Origin: an uncultured Chitinophagaceae bacterium
Lineage (GTDB): Bacteria > Bacteroidota > Bacteroidia > Chitinophagales > Chitinophagaceae
NCBI GenBank assembly: GCA_937907395.1
Contig: CALCII010000006.1
Coordinates: 1-8,498, forward strand
Direction: 5' to 3'
DNA length: 8,498 bases
Part shown: one piece after another, positions 1 to 6,641 of the stretch
How positions within the stretch are numbered: position 1 is the first letter of the stretch
How the letters are laid out: every line of letters begins with the position of its first letter
Program-made: the position numbers and the translations under genes
Notes under the pieces: model-generated
What the model saw: the letters and a program-made list of their open reading frames with translations, nothing else
Databases searched by the model: none
What the model was told of the DNA's origin: nothing

Positions 1-1
1 T

Positions 2-2272
2 GCATTGCAAAGGCAGCCAAGGGAAATACTCCAAACCTATAAAACGCTGTTGCAGGAAGAGATTAATTATCTAAGGAATGATGCCTTTAAGGTTAGGTAC
101 TCTGAGTTTGAGGTAAATTCAAATAATGAGGCGGCTTTTAAGATCGTATTTGACGAGAAGGTTACGATAGAGAAGGTAAATAATTTCCTTAAACGTTCTC
201 AGGCATCTTTCCGAAAGGGAACTGAAATATCACTTTGTAGTAGTGAAGATGAACAAGGTACAAAATCAAAACAAAGCATTGGGTTTAGCACCCGATACGA
301 CAGTAGAACAAATAAATTATTCGTCAAGGATTTTCCGATTTCTAAGAAGGAGGAAGTAGCAGTAAAGGGATTTTTAATTGAGGACACTTCTCTTCTTGAG
401 ATACAATACAAGCGACAACTTAATGCTATTAAGAATTACGAGAACGACAACATTACCAACTCCCAACTCAGAAAGTATTTGTTTCAGCCGGAAAATCTAA
501 GGCAATTAGCAGATGAGGTTGGAGAGCTTGATGCCGAACTGAATGTGATTTCCACTGAGAAAAATGGTAAGCCAGTTCAGTTTCAGGATGCACAGAAGTT
601 TGCAATTTTAAAATCTCTGTATCGTCCACCTATAACTCTTATACAAGGTCCTCCTGGTACTGGGAAAACAACAGTAATTACAGAACTTATTAAGCAAATA
701 CTTGCTAAGGATAAGCAGTCTAAGATTCTCATAACCTCCCAAACTAATCTTGCTGTTGATAATGTGCTTTCCAGAATGGTTGATGTGCCTGGTGTTAGCT
801 TTATTAGATTGGGTAGAAACATAGAAGATTCTGTTATTGATAGTCACTCGTTTGATAAGAAATTGAATCTGTGGGCTCGAAAGACTAAGGGTAACTGTGA
901 AAAGAATTTCGCAGCACAAAAGAAACAAGCAGTATCTCAGGAAAAGAACATATCTCCATTTTTAAACTTGATTTTGCAGGAAATAAACAAGAAGCAATCA
1001 TGGGATATTACTAAGAAATACTTAAAACAAGTGCTGACAGGTCATTTTGCCAAGGGCTTTGAAAGTCTGGTTGAGCACATTGATAACAAGCAAAATTTTG
1101 AAGCGGAGCTTTCAAAATATATTGGTGACGAGCATGTATTTCTTAACAAACTTGAACTACTAAAACGTAAGTGGATTTCAATACTATCGAATATTGAAAA
1201 CAAGGACGAATTAAAGTCGAAATACATATCCAGTATTAATATAGTTGGTGCAACTGCCAATCACATAGCTGCCGGCATGTACAAAGATTTTAAGTTTGAG
1301 TTTGATTATGTTATCATGGATGAAGCTGCAAAGGCAACACCAGCCGAAACATTGGTTCCTATTAACATGGCACATAATCTTGTACTTGTTGGTGACCATG
1401 AGCAGTTGCCTCCGTTAGTTACTGCAACCGAGGCAGTGAAAAAGCAAGTACAGGCAAAATTGAATAATGAGGGTGAGATGGTAGACTTCGACAAAATCTA
1501 CTATGATCAGCCAAGTTTATTCCAAATAATGTATGATGGTTCTCCGGAAGAGTATAAGGAAATGCTTGACTTGCAATTCAGAATGCCGAAACAGATTGGA
1601 GATATAATTTCAAGTTTAGTATATCACAATAAGTTGAAATCAACTGATAAGAGCGGTAAGCCTCACAACATAAAATTAAAGGCAACCACTTCAATGTTTA
1701 TGTGTGACATAAACAAGTATCCTGACCGCTTTCACAGAATTGATCCTGTGAGTAAGTCATCATACAATCCTGTGAGTGCGAAGACCATAACTGAAATTCT
1801 TACTAAAATCGACAGCATCTCAGAAATCTTCACGGAATCTGAAAATGATAAGCCGTATGAAGTTGGTGTAATAACTGGCTATGGCAAGCAAGCCGAATAT
1901 TTAAGTAATGAAATCGAAAATGCCTATTTGAAGAATTTGCAATTGAACAGGAATCTTACAATTGCTACTGTTGATAGTTTTCAGGGCTCAGAAAAGGATA
2001 TAATCATTTATGACATTGTTCGTAGTGCCAAAGCAAAAGATAACACCGGGTTGGGCTTTCTCGAAATGCCAAATAGAATTAATGTGGCTTTAACGAGGGT
2101 AAAACGACTTCTTATTGTAGTAGGTGATGCGGATTATATTTTAAACGTTAATCCAAGTTTTTCCTGGATTTCAAATAATCCTCAAAAGCCTTTGTTATTG
2201 AAGGAGTTTGTTTCGCAATTGCACAGAGCCGGGTTTATCTATAATAGCCTAAATGAAATATTCTATGAATAA
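2..2272 (+). CDS. UPF1/COG1112-type superfamily 1 helicase, 5'-truncated by the window edge; Mokosh MkoA-like candidate
   Basis: The visible 756 codons are the C-terminal part of an ATP-dependent SF1B helicase of the UPF1/DNA2 type. The reading frame is open to the left edge; the first possible start in frame is a TTG at position 5 with nothing upstream to judge, so I treat the gene as partial. Numbering from that TTG, the motifs are Walker A GPPGTGKTT (215-223), Walker B DEAA (439-442), motif III GDHEQLPP (463-470), LQFRMP (523-528), motif V with DSFQGSEKD (657-665), and motif VI NRINVALTR (690-698). Residues 1 to about 195 are a non-motif N-terminal region, and about 285-420 is a long insertion rich in charged residues between motifs I and II. 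All catalytic motifs are intact. The end overlaps the next gene by 20 nt, so the two are surely one operon. COG1112 helicases paired with PLD nucleases occur in Mokosh defence; in type I the helicase also carries a kinase domain, which would lie upstream of this window. The helicase call is firm; the system name is inference. Confidence 0.93.
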   Translation, partial: ALQRQPREILQTYKTLLQEEINYLRNDAFKVRYSEFEVNSNNEAAFKIVFDEKVTIEKVNNFLKRSQASFRKGTEISLCSSEDEQGTKSKQSIGFSTRYDSRTNKLFVKDFPISKKEEVAVKGFLIEDTSLLEIQYKRQLNAIKNYENDNITNSQLRKYLFQPENLRQLADEVGELDAELNVISTEKNGKPVQFQDAQKFAILKSLYRPPITLIQGPPGTGKTTVITELIKQILAKDKQSKILITSQTNLAVDNVLSRMVDVPGVSFIRLGRNIEDSVIDSHSFDKKLNLWARKTKGNCEKNFAAQKKQAVSQEKNISPFLNLILQEINKKQSWDITKKYLKQVLTGHFAKGFESLVEHIDNKQNFEAELSKYIGDEHVFLNKLELLKRKWISILSNIENKDELKSKYISSINIVGATANHIAAGMYKDFKFEFDYVIMDEAAKATPAETLVPINMAHNLVLVGDHEQLPPLVTATEAVKKQVQAKLNNEGEMVDFDKIYYDQPSLFQIMYDGSPEEYKEMLDLQFRMPKQIGDIISSLVYHNKLKSTDKSGKPHNIKLKATTSMFMCDINKYPDRFHRIDPVSKSSYNPVSAKTITEILTKIDSISEIFTESENDKPYEVGVITGYGKQAEYLSNEIENAYLKNLQLNRNLTIATVDSFQGSEKDIIIYDIVRSAKAKDNTGLGFLEMPNRINVALTRVKRLLIVVGDADYILNVNPSFSWISNNPQKPLLLKEFVSQLHRAGFIYNSLNEIFYE

Positions 2273-3731
2273 TCAGAAAGGGAATAATCAAAAGCAGCAT
2301 AAGGGGCAATACAATAAAGGGCAAAAGCACTTTAAAAACCCGAAAATAGCACACAGCAAATCAAAGAATTTGTCTAAAACCGCTGTGCTGTTTGATAATC
2401 ACAAAGATGATCTTGGTTCCGAATATTCCTTAAATGATATTCTTGAAATAGGCTATCCAATTGTTGAAACAACGATTGATGTTATTGCATCAGGTAAACC
2501 GAGTGATATTCTTCAAGAAGTTCACATTTTGCTTATCGAGCTCATTAACACTGGTGTTGATTCAAAAGCAGCATTGGCTCAGTTTCTTGGTGTTTCTGAA
2601 AACGACTTTATACTGGACGAGTTATACACCTTGTTGGAAAATGGTATCATAGCCATTTCTGAAGATGATAAATACAGAGTTACAACGAAAGGTGACATTT
2701 TCATTGAGGAAAAGAAGTTTATACCAGTTACAACCCAGGAGGACTTCAAATTTTATGTTGACGGCCTTACAAAGGATATTTACTTTGAAATGCCATCTGA
2801 AACTACCAATACTCCCAATCGCCTTGCACCATCAGTAAAAGTTGATTTTGATTTTATCCAAGAGCAATGGTTGAAAATAAATAAATCATATACGAGGGCA
2901 AATGCTGGCGATAAGGAAATTGTAGATTTGGCTAACTACAAACGTAGTATTACTGCACGAAGGGATTTATTTGTAAAATATTACGTCCTAATATACTATC
3001 CTAAAGACAAGTCTGGGAAGAAGATACAATTAAAGGTTTATAGCAGTGAATCCAAGCTGCTTAAATCTCATACGGAATCATTAAGTGCTTTGTATTCTTC
3101 CAATAAATACCTTTTTGATTTTACAAACGAATTGGAAGGTGTTGAGGAATATAAAAAGTTGTTCATTGACACTGCTGTACAGATCACAGATGAAAAGTTA
3201 TCAGGCAAGTATCAGGATATTTCAACTTTTGAGCATAAGGAGCTTATTAAAGAGGCCCTGTTCACAGCCGATACTGCCGTTTACATAGAAAGCCCATGGA
3301 TTAGAAAGGCAACTATGGATTACCTACCGGCAATGGAGTTCTTTTTGAAAAAGAAAGATACAAAACTGTTCATTGCATATGGTATAGATTCAAGTATCAA
3401 AAATGCTCCACACAGGGAAACATTTGAAAAAATACAAGAGTTGAAATCTAAATACCCTTCTCGTGTATTTGTATTTCACTTGCCAACACATTTTAAAAAC
3501 AAGTTCCCTAACCGAGATGGTAGCCACAGGAAAATCCTTATCAAGGATTTTGAGTATTATATAAAAGGCAGCTACAACTGGCTTTCATACAGCGGTAATG
3601 AAAATGAAAATTACGCAGTAGAAGAAGGTACTCAGTTTTTCGACAATGTTGAACAGTTTTGGAAGAAGGTCTTTAATGATTACCAGCTTGAACAGAGCTT
3701 ACTTGACTTTGTTTCAAAAAGAATTGTGTAA
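2253..3731 (+). CDS. Phospholipase D-fold nuclease with basic N-terminal tail and winged helix; Mokosh MkoB-like candidate
   Basis: This 492-residue protein probably cuts nucleic acid (or acts on another phosphodiester) together with the helicase. A complete HKD motif HRKILIKD is at residues 425-432, followed by GSYNW at 439-443, which is the usual second half of the PLD active site. The PLD fold appears to begin near residue 338 (AVYIESPWI). Only one HKD motif is present, so the active enzyme would be a dimer, as in Nuc or BfiI. Residues 1-42 contain 11 lysines and 3 histidines, many N, Q and G, and no acidic residue, suggesting a flexible nucleic-acid-binding tail. Residues about 86-150 look like a winged helix. 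No signal peptide is visible, so it should be cytoplasmic. The gene overlaps the helicase stop by 20 nt, or by 8 nt if the in-frame ATG at 2265 is used, which implies translational coupling. The PLD assignment is strong; the defence role rests on context. Confidence 0.9.
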   Translation: MKYSMNNQKGNNQKQHKGQYNKGQKHFKNPKIAHSKSKNLSKTAVLFDNHKDDLGSEYSLNDILEIGYPIVETTIDVIASGKPSDILQEVHILLIELINTGVDSKAALAQFLGVSENDFILDELYTLLENGIIAISEDDKYRVTTKGDIFIEEKKFIPVTTQEDFKFYVDGLTKDIYFEMPSETTNTPNRLAPSVKVDFDFIQEQWLKINKSYTRANAGDKEIVDLANYKRSITARRDLFVKYYVLIYYPKDKSGKKIQLKVYSSESKLLKSHTESLSALYSSNKYLFDFTNELEGVEEYKKLFIDTAVQITDEKLSGKYQDISTFEHKELIKEALFTADTAVYIESPWIRKATMDYLPAMEFFLKKKDTKLFIAYGIDSSIKNAPHRETFEKIQELKSKYPSRVFVFHLPTHFKNKFPNRDGSHRKILIKDFEYYIKGSYNWLSYSGNENENYAVEEGTQFFDNVEQFWKKVFNDYQLEQSLLDFVSKRIV

Positions 3732-3753
3732 ACTAAATAATTAATTACTTGTA

Positions 3754-4842
3754 ATGTCAAAAGTTGATTCAATAATAGACTTCTCAATTGTTCTTAATAG
3801 AGGGTACGGTGCAAATGCAGATTGCTCATTCTTTGCTACGCAAAAGCATCCCCAGTTACTTCAATCCTTTATTGATTATATCGAGTTGAATAAAAAACAC
3901 CTTGGTTTGACGAAAATTGAAAATCGACAATCTATTGCTGACAGCGGTTGTGATGTTTTTGTAGAGTTGAAAGGTAGTGTAAAAATAGGTGTTCAAATTA
4001 AAAGTCCGGCTGATGTTGCTGCTGATAATTTTGCCAATAAGGTGAAAGCACAATACGCTGAAAGTTCTGCTTTAGGCTTGGACAAGTATTACATATTAGT
4101 TTGCTGTCCAATGGATACAAGTACTGAAGGCAAAGTGAATTATATTGTAAGCCATTTAGCAACTTACAAAACCAATTATCATGCAATACTAAATCCAAAC
4201 AACTGCATTAGGATATTTAATCCTGGTGGGCAATTGCCGCAAGCTGAATTTGATTCTTTGAAACAGTTGTATTCTAAAGAAGATAATCCAGATAACATTG
4301 CATCTATTTTGCATACCATAAGGGAAAGCCTTTCAGCAGTTCCAATTGTGAAATCTGATTTTGGTTCGGCAGTAGTTCAAGCCATAAAGCGGTCATCATT
4401 CCAGCAAATCACGACAGCATCAAATTTTATTAACTTTCTTCAGTTAGAGTCTGGTATAAACCCTTCGGACGTAATTGCATCGATAAATGGTTTTATCATT
4501 AAGATGGGACAATTAACACCGGAGATGCGTAGATTCTTTTATCTAATCGTGAAGGAGTCAGCGGATGCGGAAAATTTTCATGATGCTTTAGAAGCTAATT
4601 TATTTGAATTGGAATCAATTCTTTCTACTGATTCACATACACTCATGAGCAAAATCGGCATTTTAACATCTGCTAAGTATAGGTTGCTCAGATATGACGA
4701 AGATGAACCTAATGTGGTGCAGGTTTTCATCAACTTACCTGGTGACTATAATTTCATGAAAGAACTCCGTAATTTCTGCAATGACTTCACTTTTGATTTA
4801 GAGAGTATTTTGGTATCGGGTGATTTTTCATTATTGGATTAA
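3754..4842 (+). CDS. PD-(D/E)XK-type nuclease-like protein, third gene of the helicase-PLD operon
   Basis: The 362-residue product is not a family I can name. Residues 61-88 carry a restriction-endonuclease-like signature: D67 at the end of a first strand, then the next strand with Q81-I-K83, the (D/E/Q)xK variant of the PD-(D/E)XK fold; E44 in the preceding helix could be the upstream acidic residue. The following strand (about 106-113, KYYILVCC) fits the core sheet. Residues about 175-290 are mainly helical, and about 255-330 could be a winged helix with a beta wing (YRLLRYDED then VVQVFI). No membrane segment or signal peptide is seen. The gene starts 22 nt after the PLD stop on the same strand, with similar AT-rich composition, so it is probably co-transcribed. 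An accessory nuclease or sensor of the same defence system is the simplest reading. That it is a real gene is almost certain; the nuclease fold is likely but rests on short motifs. Confidence 0.88.
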   Translation: MSKVDSIIDFSIVLNRGYGANADCSFFATQKHPQLLQSFIDYIELNKKHLGLTKIENRQSIADSGCDVFVELKGSVKIGVQIKSPADVAADNFANKVKAQYAESSALGLDKYYILVCCPMDTSTEGKVNYIVSHLATYKTNYHAILNPNNCIRIFNPGGQLPQAEFDSLKQLYSKEDNPDNIASILHTIRESLSAVPIVKSDFGSAVVQAIKRSSFQQITTASNFINFLQLESGINPSDVIASINGFIIKMGQLTPEMRRFFYLIVKESADAENFHDALEANLFELESILSTDSHTLMSKIGILTSAKYRLLRYDEDEPNVVQVFINLPGDYNFMKELRNFCNDFTFDLESILVSGDFSLLD

Positions 4843-4960
4843 ATCTTTACAATTTATATGATGTAAGACTGATCGGAAATCCCACCCAGCCAACGCACAA
4901 GCACGGCTTATGCAGTGGCTAACCCACAATGCCAACCCTTCCACTGCATCTATGGTGTTG

Positions 4961-5135
4961 CCGCCATTTTTAACTGTCATACTTTTTGTGGCTATGCTCC
5001 CCACGCTTTTGGCACATTGCCTGTTCCGCTTCGCTACACAGCCAAAGAGCCAAGCCAACACAAGCATAGCAACAAAAAGACGCTGCACTCCAACCACCAC
5101 CACCGTTTCGCTTATGCCAGTATAAAAATTGGCGG
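4961..5135. repeat. Nested imperfect inverted repeat, about 175 bp
   Basis: The outer arms CCGCCATTTTTAACT (4961-4975) and AGTATAAAAATTGGCGG (5119-5135) are complementary apart from two extra bases in the right arm. The inner arms CTTTTTGTGGCTATGCT (4982-4998) and AGCATAGCAACAAAAAG (5063-5079) pair at 16 of 17 positions. A further short pairing, TTTGGC with GCCAAA, lies inside. The centre carries TCCGCTTCGCT (5025-5035). The structure could form in single-stranded DNA or in RNA from either strand. Its role is unknown. Confidence 0.6.
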
Positions 5136-5140
5136 AAGCA

Positions 5141-5247
5141 TACTTAAACATAATGCGGTCTTATGTGTTCGCTTCGCACAGCCACCCCACGCTTATGCAA
5201 GCATCCCAACGCAGTGGCTGTCACATAAGTCGCCATTATGTTAAGTA
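5141..5247. repeat. 107-bp bulged palindrome with faint attC-like ends
   Basis: The left arm at 5141-5167 (begins TACTTAAACATAATGCGG) and the right arm at 5222-5247 (ends CCATTATGTTAAGTA) are complementary except for three single-base bulges and one mismatch or less, depending on alignment. The right arm continues directly inward as GTGGCTGT (5214-5221), which pairs exactly with ACAGCCAC (5178-5185). On the left side a 10-nt bulge TTCGCTTCGC separates the two stems. The loop is 28 nt. The right end GTTAAGT fits the integron core GTTRRRY and the left end is close to its complement, but the classical unpaired spacer is absent and no integrase gene is in view. Confidence 0.7.
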
Positions 5248-5260
5248 GCCAACACCATAG

Positions 5261-5278
5261 CATCCCGACAACGGGATG
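5261..5278. repeat. Small perfect hairpin
   Basis: CATCCCG and CGGGATG form a perfect 7-bp stem around a 4-nt loop ACAA. It lies between the 107-bp palindrome and the right inverted 11-mer at 5279-5289. No T-tract follows on either strand, so it is not an intrinsic terminator. It is probably one more structural part of the surrounding palindrome-rich block. Confidence 0.5.
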
Positions 5279-5574
5279 AAGCCGTGCTTTTGCCAACGCA
5301 CCCCACCCGAAGACCCACGACACCCCGCCACCCTTTCAGCGGTGCAGTAAAAAATCAAGCATGATTTGTTTTATGGCCATGTGCTTGCGGTAGGTTCATT
5401 CACTTCATCTCCATTCCGTTCAGGCGTTTCGTTCATTCCGCTTCGCTTCATTCTCTACACTATCCTTCACTGCATTTCGCCTCCGTTCATTTCACCAACC
5501 TCAGCACCGCACAGCAAAAGCAATTCCCTCTCTTCATTCCGCAAAGCCAACACACAGGCTTTCCGTGTCATGGC

Positions 5575-5648
5575 GTTTGCTTATCCTTCGCTACAATGGC
5601 TTTTGATTTTTGAAAAGTTACAAAAGCCGCCAACGCTTCTAAGCAAAC
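5575..5648. repeat. Nested inverted repeat inside the C-skewed region
   Basis: The outer arms GTTTGCTTA (5575-5583) and TAAGCAAAC (5640-5648) are exact complements, and so are the inner arms GGCTTTTG (5598-5605) and CAAAAGCC (5621-5628). The two stems are separated by unequal bulges. Weaker outward pairing (GCAAAG at 5541-5546 with CTTTGC at 5705-5710) could extend it to about 170 bp. It has the same style as the neighbouring palindromes, with stacked short stems and internal loops, but shares no obvious arm sequence with them. Confidence 0.5.
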
Positions 5649-5894
5649 TGCTCATGCCACTCCAAGCCGCCAACCCGGTTTGCTCCATTCCGTTCAGTCA
5701 TTGCCTTTGCTCTTTACCCACCGCACGATTGAAAGCGGTATGCTTTATTTTTTCCTGCGAAGTGTTTACCCCAGCCGACCCACGAAAGCCATCATCGGAA
5801 TACAAATACGGTTGAACTGAGATGCTGTGAAAAGACTACAGCGATTGATATTTCTTTCTCTAAATAAGGTATGCAGATAAGGAGGATCTACTTG

Positions 5895-6111
5895 AAAAAA
5901 ATAAAAATAAAAAGTGCAGCAAAGTTAGGTGGCTGGCACAGGCCAACGCACTAAAAAAACCAAAAGACTACGGCATAATGAAAGGCAAATAAGCTGTTTA
6001 TTTTTTATAAGGTATTTGCCTTTCACCCTTCGGGACTTATTCCGTTTCCTTTTGGTTTTTTAGCCACGCCACCTGTGGGATTGCTTTCTTTTTTTTTCTG
6101 TTTTTTTTCTT
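5895..6111. repeat. Palindromic element A, about 215 bp, with conserved inner arms
   Basis: From outside in: an A-rich arm (5895-5914) faces a T-rich arm (about 6087-6111). AGGTGGCTGGC (5927-5937) pairs with GCCACGCCACCT (6063-6074) with one bulge. A 14-nt left-only bulge contains GCCAACGCAC. The inner arms 5953-5978 (seven A, then CCAAAAGACTACGGCATAA) and 6037-6061 (TTATTCCGTTTCCTTTTGG then six T) pair imperfectly. Next comes an exact 13-bp stem, TGAAAGGCAAATA (5979-5991) with TATTTGCCTTTCA (6013-6025). The inner arms, including their mismatched bases, recur in element B at 6642-6845. The element ends about 85 nt before the gene at 6198. Confidence 0.75.
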
Positions 6112-6164
6112 TGTCAAATTATATATGTGCTGCGGAGCGTAAGCGAAGCAGGGCTGAGGCAAAG

Positions 6165-6190
6165 GCTTAAAACAGGCTCAAAATTTAAGC
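6165..6190 (+). promoter_or_regulatory. Hairpin just upstream of the 6198 start codon
   Basis: GCTTAAA (6165-6171) and TTTAAGC (6184-6190) form a perfect 7-bp stem with a 12-nt loop, ending 7 nt before the ATG at 6198. In RNA this would sit where a ribosome binds, so it could limit translation of the small gene. It is AU-rich and therefore weak, and could be chance. I see no Shine-Dalgarno sequence and no clear promoter for the gene. Confidence 0.35.
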
Positions 6191-6197
6191 ACTCATT

Positions 6198-6623
6198 ATG
6201 CACAGTCCGAAGTTTCAAACGTACAGCGTAAAGCATCAAAGCACAGGTTTTGAATTTTACATTTTATCGAAAGGGTTAAACAGTGGTAAGCCTCTGGTAA
6301 CTCCCTGCCCCAACTCATTTGTTTGCATCTGCAAAAGCCAGGAGCAGAAAGATTTTTATTTCTGGTTGCTGTTTGGCTTGTGGAAGGCTAAACATTTTCA
6401 TCAGTTTCTTACTGGTTCCGTTATACCGTTTATTCGTTTATCAGATTTGAAAGATGAGGTTTTCACTCAGGCTGAGAAAGTAAGTAAGCAGGAAAAGGAG
6501 TACAAAAGCACAGTAGATAAAATCAAGCAGCTTGAAGAAAAGGAAAAAGCCATCCGGCAAAATCTGGCTTTAATCAATGATTTGAAAAGGGCAATGATAT
6601 ACCGGCATCTAAAAAGCAAATAG
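6198..6623 (+). CDS. Small conserved-looking protein of unknown function (possibly DUF6943), between two palindromes
   Basis: The 141-residue product looks real: it has ordinary amino-acid use, a hydrophobic and aromatic core at residues about 50-80 (FYFWLLFGLW, then FLTGSVIPFIRLSDL), and a charged C-terminal helix from about 88 to 130 (KQLEEKEKAIRQNL) likely to form a coiled coil. Three cysteines (C38, C44, C46) surround the segment LNSGKPLVTPCPNSFVC. The layout reminds me of a short Bacteroidota family of unknown function, perhaps DUF6943, but I am recalling this and cannot verify it. There is no signal peptide and no catalytic motif. It stands alone between two same-orientation copies of a palindromic element (A ends near 6111, B begins at 6642, 19 nt past the stop), with no neighbour in an operon. 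I cannot assign a function. Confidence 0.75.
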   Translation: MHSPKFQTYSVKHQSTGFEFYILSKGLNSGKPLVTPCPNSFVCICKSQEQKDFYFWLLFGLWKAKHFHQFLTGSVIPFIRLSDLKDEVFTQAEKVSKQEKEYKSTVDKIKQLEEKEKAIRQNLALINDLKRAMIYRHLKSK

Positions 6624-6641
6624 TAAGGCTGACCTAAACAT

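Larger units (their letters stand above)
4889..5301. repeat. Inverted 11-mers enclosed by a 10-bp direct repeat
   Basis: AAGCACGGCTT (4899-4909) and its exact reverse complement AAGCCGTGCTT (5279-5289) face each other. They are enclosed by a direct repeat GCCAACGCAC at 4889-4898 (directly adjacent) and 5292-5301 (two bases away). The layout resembles a small non-autonomous element of about 390 bp with terminal inverted repeats and a target duplication. The same 10-mer also occurs at 5942-5951, next to another palindrome, so it may instead be a family motif of these structured elements. The interior contains the hairpins at 4961-5135, 5141-5247 and 5261-5278. Confidence 0.45.
4843..6197. other. 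1.35-kb gene-free, palindrome-rich and C-skewed region
   Basis: I see no believable protein gene here; the open frames present read as low-quality sequence. The stretch holds several long imperfect inverted repeats (listed separately) and recurring words: GCCAACGCAC at 4889, 5292 and 5942; CGCTTATGC near 5110 and 5190; TCCGCTTCGCT at 5025 and 5439; and a 15-nt direct repeat CTCCATTCCGTTCAG at 5409-5423 and 5683-5697. Spot counts of 60-base lines give strong C-over-G bias on the plus strand: 30 C against 10 G at 5281-5340, 23 against 7 at 5461-5520, and 23 against 10 at 5641-5700. GC content is 67% at 5281-5340 compared with 33% in a sample line of the helicase gene (61-120). The minus strand is therefore purine-rich. 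It could be decayed mobile DNA, an array of palindromic elements, or the template of an untranslated RNA. Confidence 0.6.

Noticed and set aside
2..4842. DISARM, Hachiman or Zorya assignment for the operon
   Set aside because: DISARM has an SF2-type helicase, DUF1998 and a PLD protein; Hachiman pairs an SF2 helicase with HamA; Zorya has membrane motor proteins. The helicase here is SF1/UPF1-like with no DUF1998 or membrane partner, which fits Mokosh better.
4831..5151. Open frame of 106 codons on the minus strand overlapping the end of the third operon gene
   Set aside because: It runs through the arms of the nested palindromes, overlaps a solid gene, has odd composition and no promoter or family resemblance; it is better explained as structured non-coding DNA.
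5366..5815. Open frame of 149 codons on the plus strand
   Set aside because: The product is an S, P, F and L-rich string caused by the C/T-biased sequence, with no domain pattern; it also crosses a nested inverted repeat.
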